A DNA stretch of 46,398 nucleotides from Candidatus Barnesiella excrementigallinarum. GTDB lineage: Bacteria > Bacteroidota > Bacteroidia > Bacteroidales > Barnesiellaceae. Every line of letters starts with the position of its first letter. The stretch's first letter is position 1. Positions 44,606 to 46,398 of the stretch are shown here, piece after piece. Both the position numbers and the translations under genes were made by a program. The stretch is taken from assembly GCA_019114445.1 (NCBI GenBank), contig DXFL01000003.1, positions 1-46,398 of the forward strand, in the 5' to 3' direction. Below the pieces are notes generated by a model. It saw nothing but the letters and a program-made list of their open reading frames with translations, made no database searches and was not told the origin of the DNA.

Positions 44606-46398
44606 ATGCAACCTTTTGTTCATCTGCACGTTCACTCCCAGTACTCTATTCTCGACGGCCAAGCATCCATACCGGCATTGGTTGGTAAAGCCATGCACGA
44701 CGGCATGAAAGGATTGGCGTTGACCGATCACGGGAATATGTTCGGGATCAAAGAGTTTTTCAATTTGGTGAAAAAGAAGAACGGTGCGGTCAAAGATGAG
44801 ATAAAAAAGGTGCAGAAACGGATTGACGCTATCGAGAGCGGAGCCGAAGCGGTCGACGATAAAGAGGCTGTTTTATCGTCCTTGCGCGAAGAGATAGCTA
44901 ACTTTGAATCGAAAATTTTCAAGCCGATATTCGGGTGCGAAATGTATGTGGCTCACCGTCGGCTCACCGATAAGGAGGCCACTCCCCGCGAAGTGCGAAG
45001 TGCGGTTGTCAACGAGGTGGGCGGTATTCCCATTCGTCGGGGTGCCGTCGATGAGGGAGGTTATCACTTGGTGGTCTTGGCCAAAAACCTGAAAGGCTAT
45101 CACAATTTGATTAAACTCGTTTCGAAAGGGTGGACCGAGGGTTTCTATTCGCGCCCCCGTACCGATAAATATGAACTCGAAAAATATCACGAAGGACTGA
45201 TTGTTTGCTCGGCCTGTTTGGGTGGCGAGATACCCAAGAAGATTCTTGCCGGCGATATGGCGGGAGCCGAGGAGGCTATCCTGTGGTTCAAGCAGATTTT
45301 CGGGGAGGATTATTATTTGGAATTGCAGCGGCATAAAGCTACGGTTCCCCGTGCCAATCACGAGACTTTCGTTTTGCAGAACGAGGTGAACGACCGGCTT
45401 ATCGAACTTTCGCGCAAACACGGTATCAAACTGGTATGTACCAACGATGTCCATTTTGTGGACGAAGAGAATGCCGAGGCGCACGACCGGCTCATTTGCC
45501 TGAGTACGGGCAAGGATCTCGACGACCCCACCCGTATGTTGTACTCCAAGCAAGAGTGGTTGAAAACCCAGCAGGAGATGAACGATATTTTTGCCGATGT
45601 GCCGGAGGCTCTTTCCAATACATTGGAGATTCTCGACAAGGTAGAGTTTTATTCGATCGATCACCCGCCTTTGATGCCTACTTTCCCTATCCCGGAAAGT
45701 TTCGGGACCGAGGAGGAGTATCGCCGGAAATTTACCGAGGAAGATCTCTTCAACGAGTTTACCCGCGACGAAAACGGCAATGTAGTACTCGACGAGGCTA
45801 CGGCACGCAAAAAAATAGACAATTTAGGCGGTTACGATAAACTTTATCGTATCAAACTCGAAGCCGACTACCTGAAAGAATTGACCTTCAAAGGGGCGCA
45901 CGAACGATATGGCGAGGAGCTGTCGGACGAGGTGATGGAGCGCATCACGTTCGAACTGCACATTATGAAGACGATGGGTTTTCCGGGATACTTCCTCATT
46001 GTGCAGGATTTTATCAATGCGGCACGCAAAGAGCTCGATGTGTCGGTGGGGCCCGGTCGTGGTTCGGCTGCCGGTTCGGTAGTCGCTTATTGCTTGAAAA
46101 TTACCCAAATCGACCCGTTGAAATACGACTTGCTGTTCGAGCGCTTCCTTAATCCCGATCGTATTTCGTTGCCCGATATCGATGTCGATTTCGATGACGA
46201 CGGACGTGGCCGGGTGTTGCAGTGGGTGACCGAAAAGTATGGAGCCGAAAAGGTGGCGCACATCATTACGTATGGTACGATGGCTACCAAGCTGGCGATA
46301 AAAGATGTGGCGCGTGTGCAGAAACTCCCGTTGTCCGAATCGGATCGCCTTACCCGGCTCATTCCCGACCGTTTGCCCGAAAAAGACGGGAAGGCACA
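44606..46398 (+). CDS. dnaE: DNA polymerase III subunit alpha, N-terminal part
   Basis: Replicative polymerase; the first 597 codons are present and the frame is open to the window end. It begins MQPFVHLHVHSQYSILDG, the PHP domain with metal-type His residues, followed by LALTDHGNMFG. After about residue 60 there is an extra charged helical insertion (about 35 residues) before KPIFGCEMYVAH. The polymerase core begins with MGFPGYFLIVQDFI, SVGPGRGSAAGS, and the catalytic aspartates of LPDIDVDFDDDGRG. The gene continues past 46398. Confidence 0.97.
   Translation, partial: MQPFVHLHVHSQYSILDGQASIPALVGKAMHDGMKGLALTDHGNMFGIKEFFNLVKKKNGAVKDEIKKVQKRIDAIESGAEAVDDKEAVLSSLREEIANFESKIFKPIFGCEMYVAHRRLTDKEATPREVRSAVVNEVGGIPIRRGAVDEGGYHLVVLAKNLKGYHNLIKLVSKGWTEGFYSRPRTDKYELEKYHEGLIVCSACLGGEIPKKILAGDMAGAEEAILWFKQIFGEDYYLELQRHKATVPRANHETFVLQNEVNDRLIELSRKHGIKLVCTNDVHFVDEENAEAHDRLICLSTGKDLDDPTRMLYSKQEWLKTQQEMNDIFADVPEALSNTLEILDKVEFYSIDHPPLMPTFPIPESFGTEEEYRRKFTEEDLFNEFTRDENGNVVLDEATARKKIDNLGGYDKLYRIKLEADYLKELTFKGAHERYGEELSDEVMERITFELHIMKTMGFPGYFLIVQDFINAARKELDVSVGPGRGSAAGSVVAYCLKITQIDPLKYDLLFERFLNPDRISLPDIDVDFDDDGRGRVLQWVTEKYGAEKVAHIITYGTMATKLAIKDVARVQKLPLSESDRLTRLIPDRLPEKDGKA

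Noticed and set aside
1..46398. Search for phage, transposase, integrase, restriction or CRISPR genes
   Set aside because: None was recognised; gene order and composition look like stable chromosome throughout.

Overview
The window reads as chromosomal DNA of a member of the Bacteroidales, possibly Barnesiellaceae or a relative; the genus is a guess. The evidence is consistent. Promoters repeatedly show the Bacteroidetes -7 box TAnnTTTG, often with a -33 TTTG 19-22 bases upstream. Shine-Dalgarno signals are weak. Several families are typical of the phylum: N-succinylornithine transcarbamylase with Pro90, the TamB/TamL pair, the Lnb (DUF4105) lipoprotein acyltransferase, a type IX secretion plug protein (DUF5103), PepSY-like exported proteins and an enlarged SecA. 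No phage, plasmid, CRISPR array or insertion sequence was seen. It is mostly a housekeeping region with many envelope genes.

Layout. 1-120: 3' end of a 5S rRNA gene and its terminator, so an rRNA operon ends here. 373-1398: an AlkZ-like winged-helix protein. 1563-3597: an exported protein with a type IX-like C-terminal domain, an intergenic region with a likely small minus-strand RNA (about 2854-2920), and a PepSY-like lipoprotein. 3613-12196: a long minus-strand run transcribed as XRE-cupin regulator, acyl-CoA ligase, DUF695 protein, proB, proA, argF', an exported barrel-like protein, thyA and folA (proline and arginine synthesis, then thymidylate and folate). 12375-13802: a beta-helix lipoprotein. 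14099-15575: a YbjQ-family protein and lpxB. 15578-20770 (minus): an LtaS-like sulfatase-fold membrane enzyme followed by a BtuF/BtuC/BtuD-type ABC importer, probably driven by a promoter embedded in a repeat. 20794-21022: repetitive intergenic DNA. 21079-22427 (minus): a periplasmic nitroreductase and a VanY-like DUF5715 lipoprotein.

22599-28813 (plus) is the most interesting block. It holds lnb (lipoprotein N-acyltransferase), then, overlapping by ATGA, a PafA-type alkaline phosphatase homologue that appears to have lost its nucleophile and nearly all metal ligands, and then secA. 29043-36082 (minus): tamB and tamL, also overlapping by ATGA. 36216-41597: a second PepSY-like protein, the type IX plug protein, a secreted C1 peptidase, a GDPD-like membrane protein, an acyltransferase and a C_GCAxxG_C_C protein. 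41605-46398: ung, tRNA-Arg(CCG), a HAD phosphatase that may be translated from a leaderless mRNA, an M24 peptidase, and the first 597 codons of dnaE, cut by the window edge.

Taken together, much of the window serves envelope construction: protein export (SecA), lipoprotein maturation (Lnb), outer-membrane assembly or lipid traffic (TamB/TamL), lipid A (LpxB) and several exported lipoproteins. All family assignments come from reading motifs by eye; no database search was run.
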